Positions 8,488-16,417 of a stretch of DNA of 64,000 nucleotides are shown piece after piece. A model generated the notes under the pieces. It searched no databases. It was not told where the DNA came from and saw only the letters and a list, made by a program, of their open reading frames with translations. The DNA lies in assembly GCF_021390475.1 (NCBI RefSeq), contig NZ_JAJUWS010000015.1, forward strand, positions 1-64,000, given 5' to 3'. The DNA comes from Streptomyces sp. ST2-7A (GTDB lineage Bacteria > Actinomycetota > Actinomycetes > Streptomycetales > Streptomycetaceae). The position numbers and the translations under genes are program-made. Positions within the stretch are counted from its first letter, which is position 1. The number at the start of each line of letters is the position of its first letter.

Positions 8488-8764
8488 CGCCGGTCCCTTC
8501 GTCGGTCTCCCCCGCCGGCACGGCCGGCGGGGTGGGGGTTCGTGGGGGTGGGCTCGACACCGAGCTTCTTGCCCTCAGTGCAAGGCTAGCACCGGGTGCA
8601 CGGCACCCCGCCACCACGCCCCTCCGTCCGTCTCGCCGGACCCCGCCCGGTCAACATCGTGGGACGGGCCGGGAACGGCCGCGTTTCCGGCATCGCGCAC
8701 GGGCCGTGGCCCCCGACCCGAAAAGCCGTCAAAAAGACGGTACCCGAACGGGTTTGAGAAATTC

Positions 8765-8785
8765 GGTTCGGCATTCAACCGAACC
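8765..8785. promoter_or_regulatory. Inverted repeat in the TetR/peptide-operon gap
   Basis: GGTTCGG-N7-CCGAACC lies in the AT-richer centre of the 418-bp divergent gap (8488-8905), about 120 bp before the peptide gene. It could be a TetR operator. A short CCGTC-AAAAA-GACGG hairpin lies at 8726-8740. No certain -35/-10 pair was seen. Confidence 0.4.
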
Positions 8786-8905
8786 CTCGACCCGATGTTC
8801 CGAATTCAATGAAGAAGAACCCGTCGGGAGCGGTTGCGACTCCCCGGAAACCGGGTTGGACTTGAGTCGTAGGCAATGACCCCTTCCTTCGATAGGACGG
8901 TGAAC

Positions 8906-9088
8906 ATGTTTTCCACCGAGTCGACCACGCGGGACCTCCACAAGACTCTGGAGATGGATGTCGAGGCCGCGCTGAACCCGACCGAGGCGGATGGCACCTT
9001 CCGCGACTCCCGCGAATGCGTGGCGCTTCTGCTGCTTGCCGGAGCGCTGCTGCTCTCCCCGCCCACCCCCCGGCCGAAGAAGGGCTGA
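8906..9088 (+). CDS. 60-residue peptide, possible precursor or membrane peptide
   Basis: First gene of the unknown operon. ATG 8906 has AGGACGG upstream; an in-frame ATG at 8876 lacks a site. The product has an acidic, helix-prone first half (RDLHKTLEMDVEAALNP), then TFRDSRECV and a hydrophobic stretch ALLLLAGALLL, and ends in a Pro/Lys tail (SPPTPRPKKG). That two-part pattern could be a leader/core peptide of a ribosomal natural product or a single-pass membrane peptide with a cytosolic basic end. There is one Cys (residue 38). I recognise no family. The gene sits 10 bp before the next gene, which argues that it is real. Confidence 0.6.
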   Translation: MFSTESTTRDLHKTLEMDVEAALNPTEADGTFRDSRECVALLLLAGALLLSPPTPRPKKG

Positions 9089-9098
9089 CGAGGCGGAT

Positions 9099-9824
9099 AT
9101 GAAGCAATTGTCGGGCGCGATCCACGACCTTGCTTCGGAGGTGGTCTCCGTCCTTCGGGACGGGGACCACCGCTCCGTGGCGGGGGCCGGCGCCGTACGG
9201 GGTGACGAGGCCGTCCTGCGGGTGGCGGCGGCCCGGGCGCTGGGAGCCGATGTGCTGTTGCCCACCACGCTGCTGCGTCACCCGCCGGAGGAACCCGTAC
9301 TGGCACTGGTGAGGGAGGCGATGCGCGTCTATCCGCCGGGGCCGGACGCCTCCTCCGCGACCGTATGGAGCCACTGGGCGATGGAGCGCACCGTGCTGCG
9401 TCTGACCTCGCCCGACGGCGTCGCCGAGGAGGCCGGCCGCCGTCCGGCCGGGGTCCCGCCGGACGCGCAACCGGACGTCTCCGAACTGGAGTCCGCCCCC
9501 TGGCAGCGGTTGACCCATCAGCTCGCCGTGCTCGGCGCCCTGGCCGTGCCCGGAGCGGATTCGGCGGTGGCCGAGCTCGCCGGACGGCGCTCGTTGGACG
9601 TCTCGCGCGGATTCGTGCGGGCGGTACGCCGTCGCGACTGGCTCCAGGCGGCGGGCGCGGGTCGGTGGTTGGCGGCCGTCGACGGGGCACCGGAGACCCT
9701 CGGCCTGGACACCGGTCTGGACTTCGTCCTGCACATGGGCGGAGCCGACCCGAGAGTGGCCCTGCACGCCCGCGCGGCGCTGTGGATGCGCGCGGCCGGC
9801 GCCGGACCCGGCCTCCCGTCATGA
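9099..9824 (+). CDS. Unknown helical protein of the DUF6895-associated operon
   Basis: A 241-residue, Ala/Arg/Leu-rich, probably all-helical cytosolic protein without signal peptide or membrane segments. I do not recognise a family. Recognisable stretches are VLRVAAARALGADVLLP, WSHWAMERTVLRLTSP and PWQRLTHQLAVLGALAVPG. Its size, helix spacing and company suggest a distant relative or partner of the two DUF6895-like proteins downstream, but no shared motif proves it. ATG 9099 has GAGG 8 bases upstream. Its TGA overlaps the next small ORF by ATGA. Confidence 0.75.
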   Translation: MKQLSGAIHDLASEVVSVLRDGDHRSVAGAGAVRGDEAVLRVAAARALGADVLLPTTLLRHPPEEPVLALVREAMRVYPPGPDASSATVWSHWAMERTVLRLTSPDGVAEEAGRRPAGVPPDAQPDVSELESAPWQRLTHQLAVLGALAVPGADSAVAELAGRRSLDVSRGFVRAVRRRDWLQAAGAGRWLAAVDGAPETLGLDTGLDFVLHMGGADPRVALHARAALWMRAAGAGPGLPS

Positions 9825-9895
9825 GGGACGACGCGCGAGACGACACCGACACCGACCGGGAAACGACCCGGGTATCCGTCGCGAGGGGCGCATGA
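9821..9895 (+). CDS. 24-residue coupled mini-ORF
   Basis: An ATG overlaps the upstream stop (ATGA at 9821-9824), and this ORF's own TGA overlaps the next gene's ATG (ATGA at 9892-9895). The peptide is short and highly charged (RDDARDDTDTDRETTR). It may act only to carry ribosomes across the 67-base gap, or it may be a peptide of its own. Not a known family. Confidence 0.4.
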   Translation: MRDDARDDTDTDRETTRVSVARGA

Positions 9896-10875
9896 GGAGC
9901 TATTTCCCCGATCGCCTCGCACTCGAGGCACTCGAATGGATCGAACGAAACTCCTCCAAATTCGAACTACCCGACGATGTCACCGGGGCGGATTCCGATC
10001 CGAATTGGACGATGAAACCGGTGGGCGAGCTCGCCCAGCTCTCATCCTCCATTATCGGCGTCTCCGAACCGGATGGGGAGGTGCGTCGACTGGCGGCCGA
10101 ACTGCTCGATTTCTGTTGGCGCCAGGTACACGAGGGAATGACGCTGCTGCGGATTTTCCGGGAGGAGCCCACGGCGACCTATCCGCTGGAGATCTACGCG
10201 GCATTCGCCGGTGGCGGACTGCGCCATCCGGGTTTCGAGGAGTTCGCCTCCTCCGTGTGCGCCACCCGCTCGTGGCGGTTGGCGGAGCAGGACCCCAACC
10301 GACGTCTGGGCGTGCTGGACGCCGAACGGCGCAGCGGGCTGTCCCCGCACGGGCCCTTCGAGCCGGCGCTGCGGCGCACCTGGCTGGGCGGCCTCCCCGA
10401 GCCGTGGACGATGGACCGGGGAGCGGGGTACCACCTGACGCACACCGTGTTCCATGTCACGGAGTGGGGGCGGGCGCCGCACCGGATGCCGGAGGACCTG
10501 GAAGCGTACCTGGGTGCGTGGCTGCCCTGCTGGTTGGACTCCTGCGTGGAGGCCGGACAGTGGGACCTGACCTGTGAACTGCTGGCGGTGGGAGCCAGCA
10601 TGCCCGGTCCCCCGGACGTGGAGCACCTGGGCCCGGCGTGGGAGAGCGTCGGTCGGGCCCGGCGCTCGGACGGCTCGCTGCCCGAGGAGGGCACCGGCCC
10701 GGCGGGAGACGACCCGGACACCGCCTTCGCGTACAGCTATCACTCGACACTGGCGGCGGCCTTCGCCGCCGCGCTGACCGCGTTCCGGCTGCGGACCGCG
10801 TCGCCCTCCCGGAGCGGACCCCCCGTCGGGTCCCCCGGTGGGTCCCCCGGCGAATCGAACGGGCGAGAAACATGA
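9892..10875 (+). CDS. DUF6895-like protein A
   Basis: A 327-residue cytosolic protein similar over its whole length to the next gene's product. Shared blocks: WTMKPVGELAQL (about 39-50), YPLEIYAAF (about 97-105), LPEPWTMDRGAGY then HTVFHVTEWG (184-193), WLPCWLDSCVEAGQWDLTCELL split around residues 210-232, an SDGSLPEEG turn (about 259-267) and YHSTLAAAFA near 283. The repeated helix pairs and DGS-like turns resemble alpha/alpha-toroid proteins (terpene cyclase, LanC type); this is inference. The conserved His and Asp/Glu could bind metal or substrate. I assign DUF6895 from memory of the pattern. Last 28 residues are a Gly/Pro/Ser tail. Coupled by ATGA to both neighbours. Confidence 0.8.
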   Translation: MRSYFPDRLALEALEWIERNSSKFELPDDVTGADSDPNWTMKPVGELAQLSSSIIGVSEPDGEVRRLAAELLDFCWRQVHEGMTLLRIFREEPTATYPLEIYAAFAGGGLRHPGFEEFASSVCATRSWRLAEQDPNRRLGVLDAERRSGLSPHGPFEPALRRTWLGGLPEPWTMDRGAGYHLTHTVFHVTEWGRAPHRMPEDLEAYLGAWLPCWLDSCVEAGQWDLTCELLAVGASMPGPPDVEHLGPAWESVGRARRSDGSLPEEGTGPAGDDPDTAFAYSYHSTLAAAFAAALTAFRLRTASPSRSGPPVGSPGGSPGESNGRET

Positions 10876-11873
10876 TCGACACCCCTCATCCCGAACCACG
10901 CCCCGAACCACACCCCGCGTCCCGCACCACCGGCGCCCTCGCCCCCGACCCGGCGGACACCGCGCTGATCCACCGCGTCGGGGACCGGGCCGTGGCCTGG
11001 CTGCACCGGCACCGGGACGGTTTCCGCCCCCGGCCCGATCCCGACACCCCCGACCCGGAGGTCCGCGACCGCCTCAAGCCGATCGGTGAGCTGGCGCTGA
11101 TCGGCAAGGTGTTGTTCCGGGAGGGAGTGGCCGGTTCCCGGCAGGCCGCACGGGCCCGGCAACTGCTGGACCAGGCCTGGCGCGAGCACCTGGACGGCGG
11201 TCGTCTGCTGGCGTGGATGCAGCGAGAGGAACCGCTGTCGCCGATCCCGTTCGAGATCTACGTACCGTTCCGCGAGTTGGGGTACTCCTCGCCGGAGGTG
11301 GAGGAGTACGCCCGACTGACCCAGCGCATGAAGAGCTGGTCGGCCCTGGAGGCGTTGCCGGTGCGGCGGTTGGGGCTGGCGGCCTTCGAGCGACGCTTCG
11401 GGTTGCCGCCCTCGGTCGACGCCCGGGAGGCGGTGGGCGCGACTTGGCTGGGACACCTTCCCGAGCCGTGGACGGTGGAGCTGAACATCGGATACGGCAT
11501 CACCCACACCGTCTTCCACCTCACCGACTGGGGTGAGAACCCGGACGCTCTGCCGCCGGACATCGCGGAGTACCTGGCCCGATGGCTTCCGGTGTGGACC
11601 GACGACTGGCTGGAGATCGGCCACTGGGACCTGCTCGGTGAACTGCTGGTGGTGGACGCGTGTCTGCCCCGGCCCGCCCTGGAGGACCGGATCTGGCGGG
11701 CCTTCGCCGCCGCCCAGGCACCGGACGGGGCGATGCCCGCGCGGGGACCGCTGCCCGAGGGGGATCCCCGGGAGATCTTCGACGAGGTCTACCATCCCAC
11801 CCTGGTCGCCGCGTTCGCCTCGGTGCTGGCCACCTCCCGGGCGATGGGCGCGCCGGTCGGGGAGCCGGTGTGA
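10872..11873 (+). CDS. DUF6895-like protein B
   Basis: A 333-residue paralogue of the preceding protein, probably arising by tandem duplication. Matching blocks: LKPIGELALIGKV, PIPFEIYVPFRELGY, LPEPWTVELNIGY, HTVFHLTDWG (212-221), the WLPVWTDDWLEIGHWD block (238-253), APDGAMPARG and YHPTLVAAFA (307-316). The first about 28 residues are a Pro/His-rich tail absent from A, so the two differ at their ends and may form a heterodimer. Its ATG overlaps A's stop (ATGA), and its stop overlaps the next gene's GTG (GTGA), so all are made together. Function unknown. Confidence 0.82.
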   Translation: MIDTPHPEPRPEPHPASRTTGALAPDPADTALIHRVGDRAVAWLHRHRDGFRPRPDPDTPDPEVRDRLKPIGELALIGKVLFREGVAGSRQAARARQLLDQAWREHLDGGRLLAWMQREEPLSPIPFEIYVPFRELGYSSPEVEEYARLTQRMKSWSALEALPVRRLGLAAFERRFGLPPSVDAREAVGATWLGHLPEPWTVELNIGYGITHTVFHLTDWGENPDALPPDIAEYLARWLPVWTDDWLEIGHWDLLGELLVVDACLPRPALEDRIWRAFAAAQAPDGAMPARGPLPEGDPREIFDEVYHPTLVAAFASVLATSRAMGAPVGEPV

Positions 11874-13027
11874 GGGCCGCGCTCCCGGAGACCGGGCGAA
11901 CCCGCGGGACGGGGGCGTCACCGCCCGCGTCCCGGGAACCGCGCCCCCGCGTCCCGACGGGCCCGACACATCCCCTGCCGGCCGCCGACCCGGCGGTGCG
12001 GGGGGCGTTGGCGGAGGCGGTGGGGGCGGTGGACGCCCCCGACGTGGTCGTCGCCTGGTCACGACGCGGGGAACGGGCGGTGTGCACGGGAGGCACCGCC
12101 CCTCCCCCGACCGTGCCGCGCGAGGTGTCGCGCTACGAGATCGGGTCGGCGGGCAAGACCCTCACCGGACTCATGCTGGCCGTGATGGTGGGCGCCGGAC
12201 GGGTCCGGTGGACCACCCCGGCGCTCGGTCTGCTGGTTCCGGAAAGCGTCCCCGGGCCGGCCCCGATCACCCTCCTGCACCTGGTGACGCACACCTCGGG
12301 TCTGCCCCGACTGCCGGCGGACCTGTATCCGTCCGCCCTGCGGCACCGGGCGACCAACCCCTACGCCGGGTATCCGACGCGGCGGGTACTGGATGCCTTC
12401 GCCCGGTACCGTTCCCGCCGACCGCCGGGAAGCCGGTGGCGGTACTCCAACCTGGGTGTGGCGGTCCTGGGGCACGCGTTGGGGGCGGCGGAGGGCATCT
12501 CCTGGGAGGGGGCGTTGGAACAGCGGGTGCTGGCCCCGCTGCGCCGCGTGGGAGCGGCGAACATCGGCACCGCGCCGGCGTCGGGCGCCGACCCGTCCCG
12601 GGGCCCGGTGGACGCGGTCGGTCACGGTCGGGACGGGCTGACCCCGGTGCCGCCGCTGCTCATGGGAGGTTTCCCGGCCGCCGGCGCGGTGCGCGGTGAT
12701 CCGGTCTCCCTGCTGCGCCTGATGGAGTTGCACCTGCGGCCGGTGGGGGCGCCCGACCCGGTGACGGCCGCCGCGCTGGAGACGGTCCGCGTTCCGGTGC
12801 TGCGGCACGGGCGGCACCGGGAGCGGACCCACACCGTCACCTGGTTCCACGAGGAGGGCTCCCGGGGGCCGGTGTTCTTCCACGCCGGGGCGACCTGCGG
12901 GCAACAGGCGTTCCTGGGGTTCCGGCCGGGGACGGGGACGGCCGTGGTCGCGGTGTGCACCCGGCGTTACCGGCTCGGTGACGCCTTCCCGTCCGTCGCC
13001 CGGGGATTGCTGGACACACTTCCCTGA
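11870..13027 (+). CDS. Class C beta-lactamase-fold serine hydrolase
   Basis: A 385-residue protein of the beta-lactamase/DD-peptidase/esterase superfamily. Active-site motifs: SAGK in YEIGSAGKTLTG (SxxK), YSN in RWRYSNLG (YxN) and HAG in FFHAGATCGQQ (third K/HxG motif), plus HLVTHTSGLP typical of the family. There is no signal peptide; the first about 40 residues are Pro/Arg-rich, so it looks cytosolic. The GTG start overlaps the DUF6895-like B stop. In this operon it may hydrolyse, acylate or cleave (D-)peptide or ester bonds of the product, or confer self-protection; this is inference. Convergent with the SpoIIE gene. Confidence 0.87.
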   Translation: MRAALPETGRTRGTGASPPASREPRPRVPTGPTHPLPAADPAVRGALAEAVGAVDAPDVVVAWSRRGERAVCTGGTAPPPTVPREVSRYEIGSAGKTLTGLMLAVMVGAGRVRWTTPALGLLVPESVPGPAPITLLHLVTHTSGLPRLPADLYPSALRHRATNPYAGYPTRRVLDAFARYRSRRPPGSRWRYSNLGVAVLGHALGAAEGISWEGALEQRVLAPLRRVGAANIGTAPASGADPSRGPVDAVGHGRDGLTPVPPLLMGGFPAAGAVRGDPVSLLRLMELHLRPVGAPDPVTAAALETVRVPVLRHGRHRERTHTVTWFHEEGSRGPVFFHAGATCGQQAFLGFRPGTGTAVVAVCTRRYRLGDAFPSVARGLLDTLP

Positions 13028-13075
13028 CCCGGTCGCGCCGGCTCCGGGCCCACCGCGGTCCCGCCCCTTCGGGGA

Positions 13076-14308
13076 TCAGCGGTCGGCGGGCTCCGCCGCG
13101 GTCGCCGTACCCGGCGCGTCGTCGTCCTCCCCCGGTCCGGGGTCGGGGCGACCGTGCCAGTCCAGGCACAGGATCATCGCGTCGTCCTCGGACTGCGGGC
13201 TCCCCCGGTAGCCGGCGAGTTCGCCGAGGATGGCGCGGGGGACCTGGGAGGGGGGCAGCAGGCGGGTGCTGGTCAACGCGCGTGTCAGGGCCTTGTCGCC
13301 ATAGCGCTCCCCCGCCGGTGAGGAGACGTCGTAGACGCCGTCGCTGACGAACAGCAGGCGGTCGCCCGGCAGGACCCGGAAGTCCTGAGCGGCGTAGACG
13401 GTGTCCTCGAACATGCCCAGCGGCAACTGCGCCTCGAGTTCGACGGGTTCGGCGGTGCCGTCGCGCAGCCGCCACATTCGGGGCGAGCCGGCGTCGACGA
13501 TCCCCACCTCCCCGGTGGCGAGGTGGAAGCGCAACAGCAGCACCGAGACGTGGAAACGTCCGCGGTACTGCCCGTACAGGGCCTGATCCGCCATGTACGC
13601 CTGGTCCTGGAGATCGAGGCCGGCGCGGCGGGCGTTGCGCAGCGCGTTGACGGCGAGGCTGGTGAGCAGAGCCGCCTCGATGCCCTCGCCCATTCCGTTG
13701 GTGATGGTGAGGGTGAGATCCTCGGCGGAGGTGGACCAGTCGAAATTGTCGCCGTGAATGGCGTAGGCCGGTTCCAGTTGGGCACCGAGATCGAACTCGG
13801 GCCGGCTCAGGGCGCGGCCGGGCAGCAGTTGCCACTGCATCTCGGCGGCGAGGGTGAGCCGCTCGGCACGGCGGGCCCGGAGGTAGACATCGGTGTCGCG
13901 CTCGGCGACCACGATCTCGTGGCCGAGGATCTCGGAGATCTCCCGCAGTTCCGCGACCACCTCGTCCGAGCACTCCTCGGTCGCCAATCGCAGGATCAGA
14001 ACCCCGATCCGGTCGCCGCGGACGGTGACGGGGAGGTGCAGCGTGGCCACCTCCGAGCCGACCACGTCGGGGATGTAGGGTTGCTGGGAGCCGAAGGCCC
14101 GTCCCGGCGCGCCGGTATGGGCGGAAACGGTCTCCGATGTGGAGGACGGGGCGCCGACCGGGTGAAGCGTGTTCATCCCGTAGTCGGCCACGAGCAGTTC
14201 GATGTCGGTGGCCGAGTAGTGCCGTCCCAGCGCCGTGCGGGCCGCGGCGAGGAGATCGTGGGGCGGCGCATTGCGCAGGACCCGCTCCACAGCCGTGAAT
14301 CTGTCCAC
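13076..14308 (-). CDS. GAF-like/SpoIIE PP2C phosphatase
   Basis: A 410-residue signalling protein: N-terminal GAF-like sensor region (about 20-150, with HLPVTVRGDRIGVLIL), a coiled linker (RARRAERLTLAAEMQWQLLPGR) and a C-terminal SpoIIE/PP2C domain (about 185-385). Metal-binding elements are DAGSPRMW and FVSDGVYD. The first motif, usually GGDFYD, reads HGDNFDW here, so activity may be altered. Family members dephosphorylate anti-sigma antagonists of the STAS type. The start is GTG at 14308. It lies beside the rsb operon and is divergent from a MarR gene. The C-terminal 25 residues are acidic and disordered. Confidence 0.87.
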   Translation of the reverse strand: MDRFTAVERVLRNAPPHDLLAAARTALGRHYSATDIELLVADYGMNTLHPVGAPSSTSETVSAHTGAPGRAFGSQQPYIPDVVGSEVATLHLPVTVRGDRIGVLILRLATEECSDEVVAELREISEILGHEIVVAERDTDVYLRARRAERLTLAAEMQWQLLPGRALSRPEFDLGAQLEPAYAIHGDNFDWSTSAEDLTLTITNGMGEGIEAALLTSLAVNALRNARRAGLDLQDQAYMADQALYGQYRGRFHVSVLLLRFHLATGEVGIVDAGSPRMWRLRDGTAEPVELEAQLPLGMFEDTVYAAQDFRVLPGDRLLFVSDGVYDVSSPAGERYGDKALTRALTSTRLLPPSQVPRAILGELAGYRGSPQSEDDAMILCLDWHGRPDPGPGEDDDAPGTATAAEPADR

Positions 14309-14409
14309 CGTGTTACAACCGCTTTCTCAAGAAAACATGCCGGATGGTACGGGAGAAGACCGCCGGCCGGGCGTCAGGGGTGACAGGGCCTACCGGGAGT
14401 GCCACAGTT

Positions 14410-15174
14410 ATGCGTGTGAATCCAGCATCGTCCCATCGTCGAGGCCTCGATGCCGCCGGTGCGGCGTCGGAGGTCATCGAGCTGTTGGAGATGCTATGGG
14501 AGCGGGGTCGTGATGCCGCCTCCACCGCCCCGGTGTCCTCCTCCCAGCTGCGGGTGCTCTATGTCCTGGAACGGGACGAGGGAATCAACCTGCGCACCCT
14601 GGGCGAGATGCTGGGTGCGGCGCCGTCGTCGGTGAGCAGGCTCTGCGACCGACTGCAGGCGGTGGGATTCGTGGAACGGATGCCCAGCGCGACGAGCCGG
14701 CGCGAGCTGGAACTGTGGCTCACCCCCCGGGGGCGCTCCTACCTGCGGGACCTGCGGGCCCGCCGCGAGAAGACCCTGCTGTCGGCGATCTCCGCGCTCT
14801 CCCCCACCGAGCAGAGGGCGCTGATGGACGGCCTCTCGGCGTTCCGCGGCGCCGTCGACGGCAGGTCGGTGGAGAGGCTCCGTCCCGCCGATGGGGACGG
14901 TGAAGGTCTCGGCCCGCCGGAGACCGGCGGTTCCGGTGCCGGCGGCACGGGAGGAGCGGGGGCGGAAGTCGACGAGCCGACCGACGGCGGAAAGGACGAT
15001 GGCGGGCCCTCCCGGCCGGGAAAGATCGCGCGCGAGTCCCCGGACGACACCCTGCGGGCCGGAAGCCTGCGTCCGCGGCGCGGTTATCCGGCCGACGGGG
15101 CGGGGCTCGGTTCCGGGGTGCGAGCGGCCGACGACGCCTCCCCGGCTGCGGGTCGGCGAGCCCGGACGGCCTAG
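14410..15174 (+). CDS. MarR-family regulator with long disordered tail
   Basis: A 254-residue protein whose first about 160 residues form a MarR winged-helix domain: SSSQLRVLYVLERDEGINL, TLGEMLGAAPSSVSRLCDRL (recognition helix), and the wing region ERMPSATSRRELELWLT. The last about 90 residues are Gly/Asp/Arg-rich and unstructured, which is unusual for the family (140-180 residues). ATG at 14410 or a GTG two codons on are possible; no strong ribosome site, so the mRNA may be nearly leaderless. Divergent from the SpoIIE gene, as in stressosome neighbourhoods of streptomycetes. Confidence 0.82.
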   Translation: MRVNPASSHRRGLDAAGAASEVIELLEMLWERGRDAASTAPVSSSQLRVLYVLERDEGINLRTLGEMLGAAPSSVSRLCDRLQAVGFVERMPSATSRRELELWLTPRGRSYLRDLRARREKTLLSAISALSPTEQRALMDGLSAFRGAVDGRSVERLRPADGDGEGLGPPETGGSGAGGTGGAGAEVDEPTDGGKDDGGPSRPGKIARESPDDTLRAGSLRPRRGYPADGAGLGSGVRAADDASPAAGRRARTA

Positions 15175-15315
15175 CCCCGGCTTCTCGACACTCTCCATCG
15201 CTCCCACGCTGTTCTCGAATGACCCGACCCCGGGTGACGGAGGGGGGTGCGTCCCCGCACCACGACGGCGGAGCCGATCCGACGGCGCGGCCGGCGGGTC
15301 GGTGGCCACCCGGCA

Positions 15316-15353
15316 GTATTGCCACCACAATACAGTTGTCAAATGGCAACTGT
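15316..15353. promoter_or_regulatory. Two adjoining palindromes resembling MarR operators
   Basis: GTATTG-N6-CAATAC (15316-15333) runs into ACAGTTG-N8-CAACTGT (15332-15353), whose core TTGTCA-AA-TGGCAA is a typical MarR-site shape. This AT-rich patch lies between two convergent MarR genes, where no gene start is seen. The rest of the 15175-15505 gap holds only the hairpin just after it. Confidence 0.5.
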
Positions 15354-15374
15354 CCTCCCGGGGACCCCGGGAGG
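15354..15374. terminator. Short hairpin between convergent MarR genes
   Basis: CCTCCCGGGG and CCCCGGGAGG face each other with a one-base centre. It could terminate either MarR gene. Confidence 0.45.
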
Positions 15375-15505
15375 AGGGCCGGTTCCGGGAGGGAGCCGGG
15401 TACGGCGTGTCGGACATCGCCCCGGCGCGGGACCGGCGACGGCCGCGGGGGCATCGACGGCGCCCCGACCGGGCCCCACGGATTCACGGAGAGCGACGGC
15501 CACGC

Positions 15506-16135
15506 TCATGCCTCTCGCAGGCGTTCGATCATCGCCGTCCGCAGGGCATCCAGCACCCCGATCAACTCCGACTCCTCTCCCGCGGCGTCACGCTGCGCCC
15601 CCTCGCCCCGGGCCCCCTCCACCCCCGGGCCGTCGCGGTTCCCGCCCGATTCCCCGTCCAGCAGTTCCCGCAGCACCTCCCGTCTACGCGCGCGGACCTC
15701 CAGGAGAGTGCGCCGCCCCGCCGCCGTGAGCGCCAGTTCGGTGCGCCGGCGATCCCCGACCGCCCGCCCGCGCCGCAACAGTCCCGCCTCCTCCATCCGC
15801 GCGCACAGACGACCCGCCGCCGAGGGCGTCAGGCGCAGCCGGGCACCCAGTCGCCCGCAGGTCAGCGGCTGCTCGGCCGCCAGCACCTTCAGGGCCCGCA
15901 ATTGGGCGGGGGGCACCGGATCCCTGATCCGGACCCGGGTCGTCTCCCAGAGTTCCACCAGTCGGGCGGCGGCCCGGGCCGCGCCGGACCCGCCCGCGTC
16001 CTCCCCGGTCACCGGTTCGGCCCCGGGGGCCGCGTCCGTCCCCCGGGGCCGAACCCCGTCGGGGGGACGGTCGACGCCGCCCGTCCTCCCCGGATCCCCG
16101 CCCCCGAGGTCCTCGTCGAAGGGCCGAACGGCCAT
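15506..16135 (-). CDS. MarR-family regulator
   Basis: A 209-residue winged-helix regulator: PPAQLRALKVLAAEQPLTCG, LGARLRLTPSAAGRLCARME (HTH) and GRAVGDRRRTELALT (wing). An about 50-residue acidic, Pro-rich N-tail precedes it. ATG 16135 has GGAG 8 bases upstream. It is divergent from rsbR across a 282-bp gap that carries a long inverted repeat, so it may control the rsb operon and itself. Ligand unknown. Confidence 0.82.
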   Translation of the reverse strand: MAVRPFDEDLGGGDPGRTGGVDRPPDGVRPRGTDAAPGAEPVTGEDAGGSGAARAAARLVELWETTRVRIRDPVPPAQLRALKVLAAEQPLTCGRLGARLRLTPSAAGRLCARMEEAGLLRRGRAVGDRRRTELALTAAGRRTLLEVRARRREVLRELLDGESGGNRDGPGVEGARGEGAQRDAAGEESELIGVLDALRTAMIERLREA

Positions 16136-16325
16136 CGGGTGCTCCGTTTCGTCCTGGTGCTCGTACGGATGGGCGCGGGCCGGATCACACCGGGGAACGG
16201 TCCCCTCCGGGCCGCGGGTTGCGCAGGTTGTGTGCCGTTGTCGGCCTCCGGCTTTCGGGGGCCCGCGAACGGGGCTAACATTTGTCGCCCGGAAACGAAT
16301 GGCGCGGCGTGATCGTTGTCCATGT

Positions 16326-16358
16326 GTGGTACACCGGATGCTGTTCCGGGTGTACCAC
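16326..16358. promoter_or_regulatory. Long inverted repeat upstream of rsbR
   Basis: GTGGTACACC (16326-16335) and GGTGTACCAC (16349-16358) form perfect arms with inner CCGG/GG extension. Placed 60 bp before rsbR in the gap shared with a divergent MarR gene, it could be an operator; the second arm also resembles the GGGTAY -10 of Streptomyces SigB-type promoters. Confidence 0.5.
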
Positions 16359-16417
16359 GGAGCCGGGTTGTGATGCGGGAATCGGGCGGGCCGAAGTCGA
16401 CAACAGCGAAGGATTTC

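Noticed and set aside
8906..9088. Lanthipeptide or lasso precursor
   Set aside because: No LanB/C/M/KC, lasso cyclase or RRE-containing protein is encoded nearby, and the peptide has one Cys only, so no known RiPP class is claimed.
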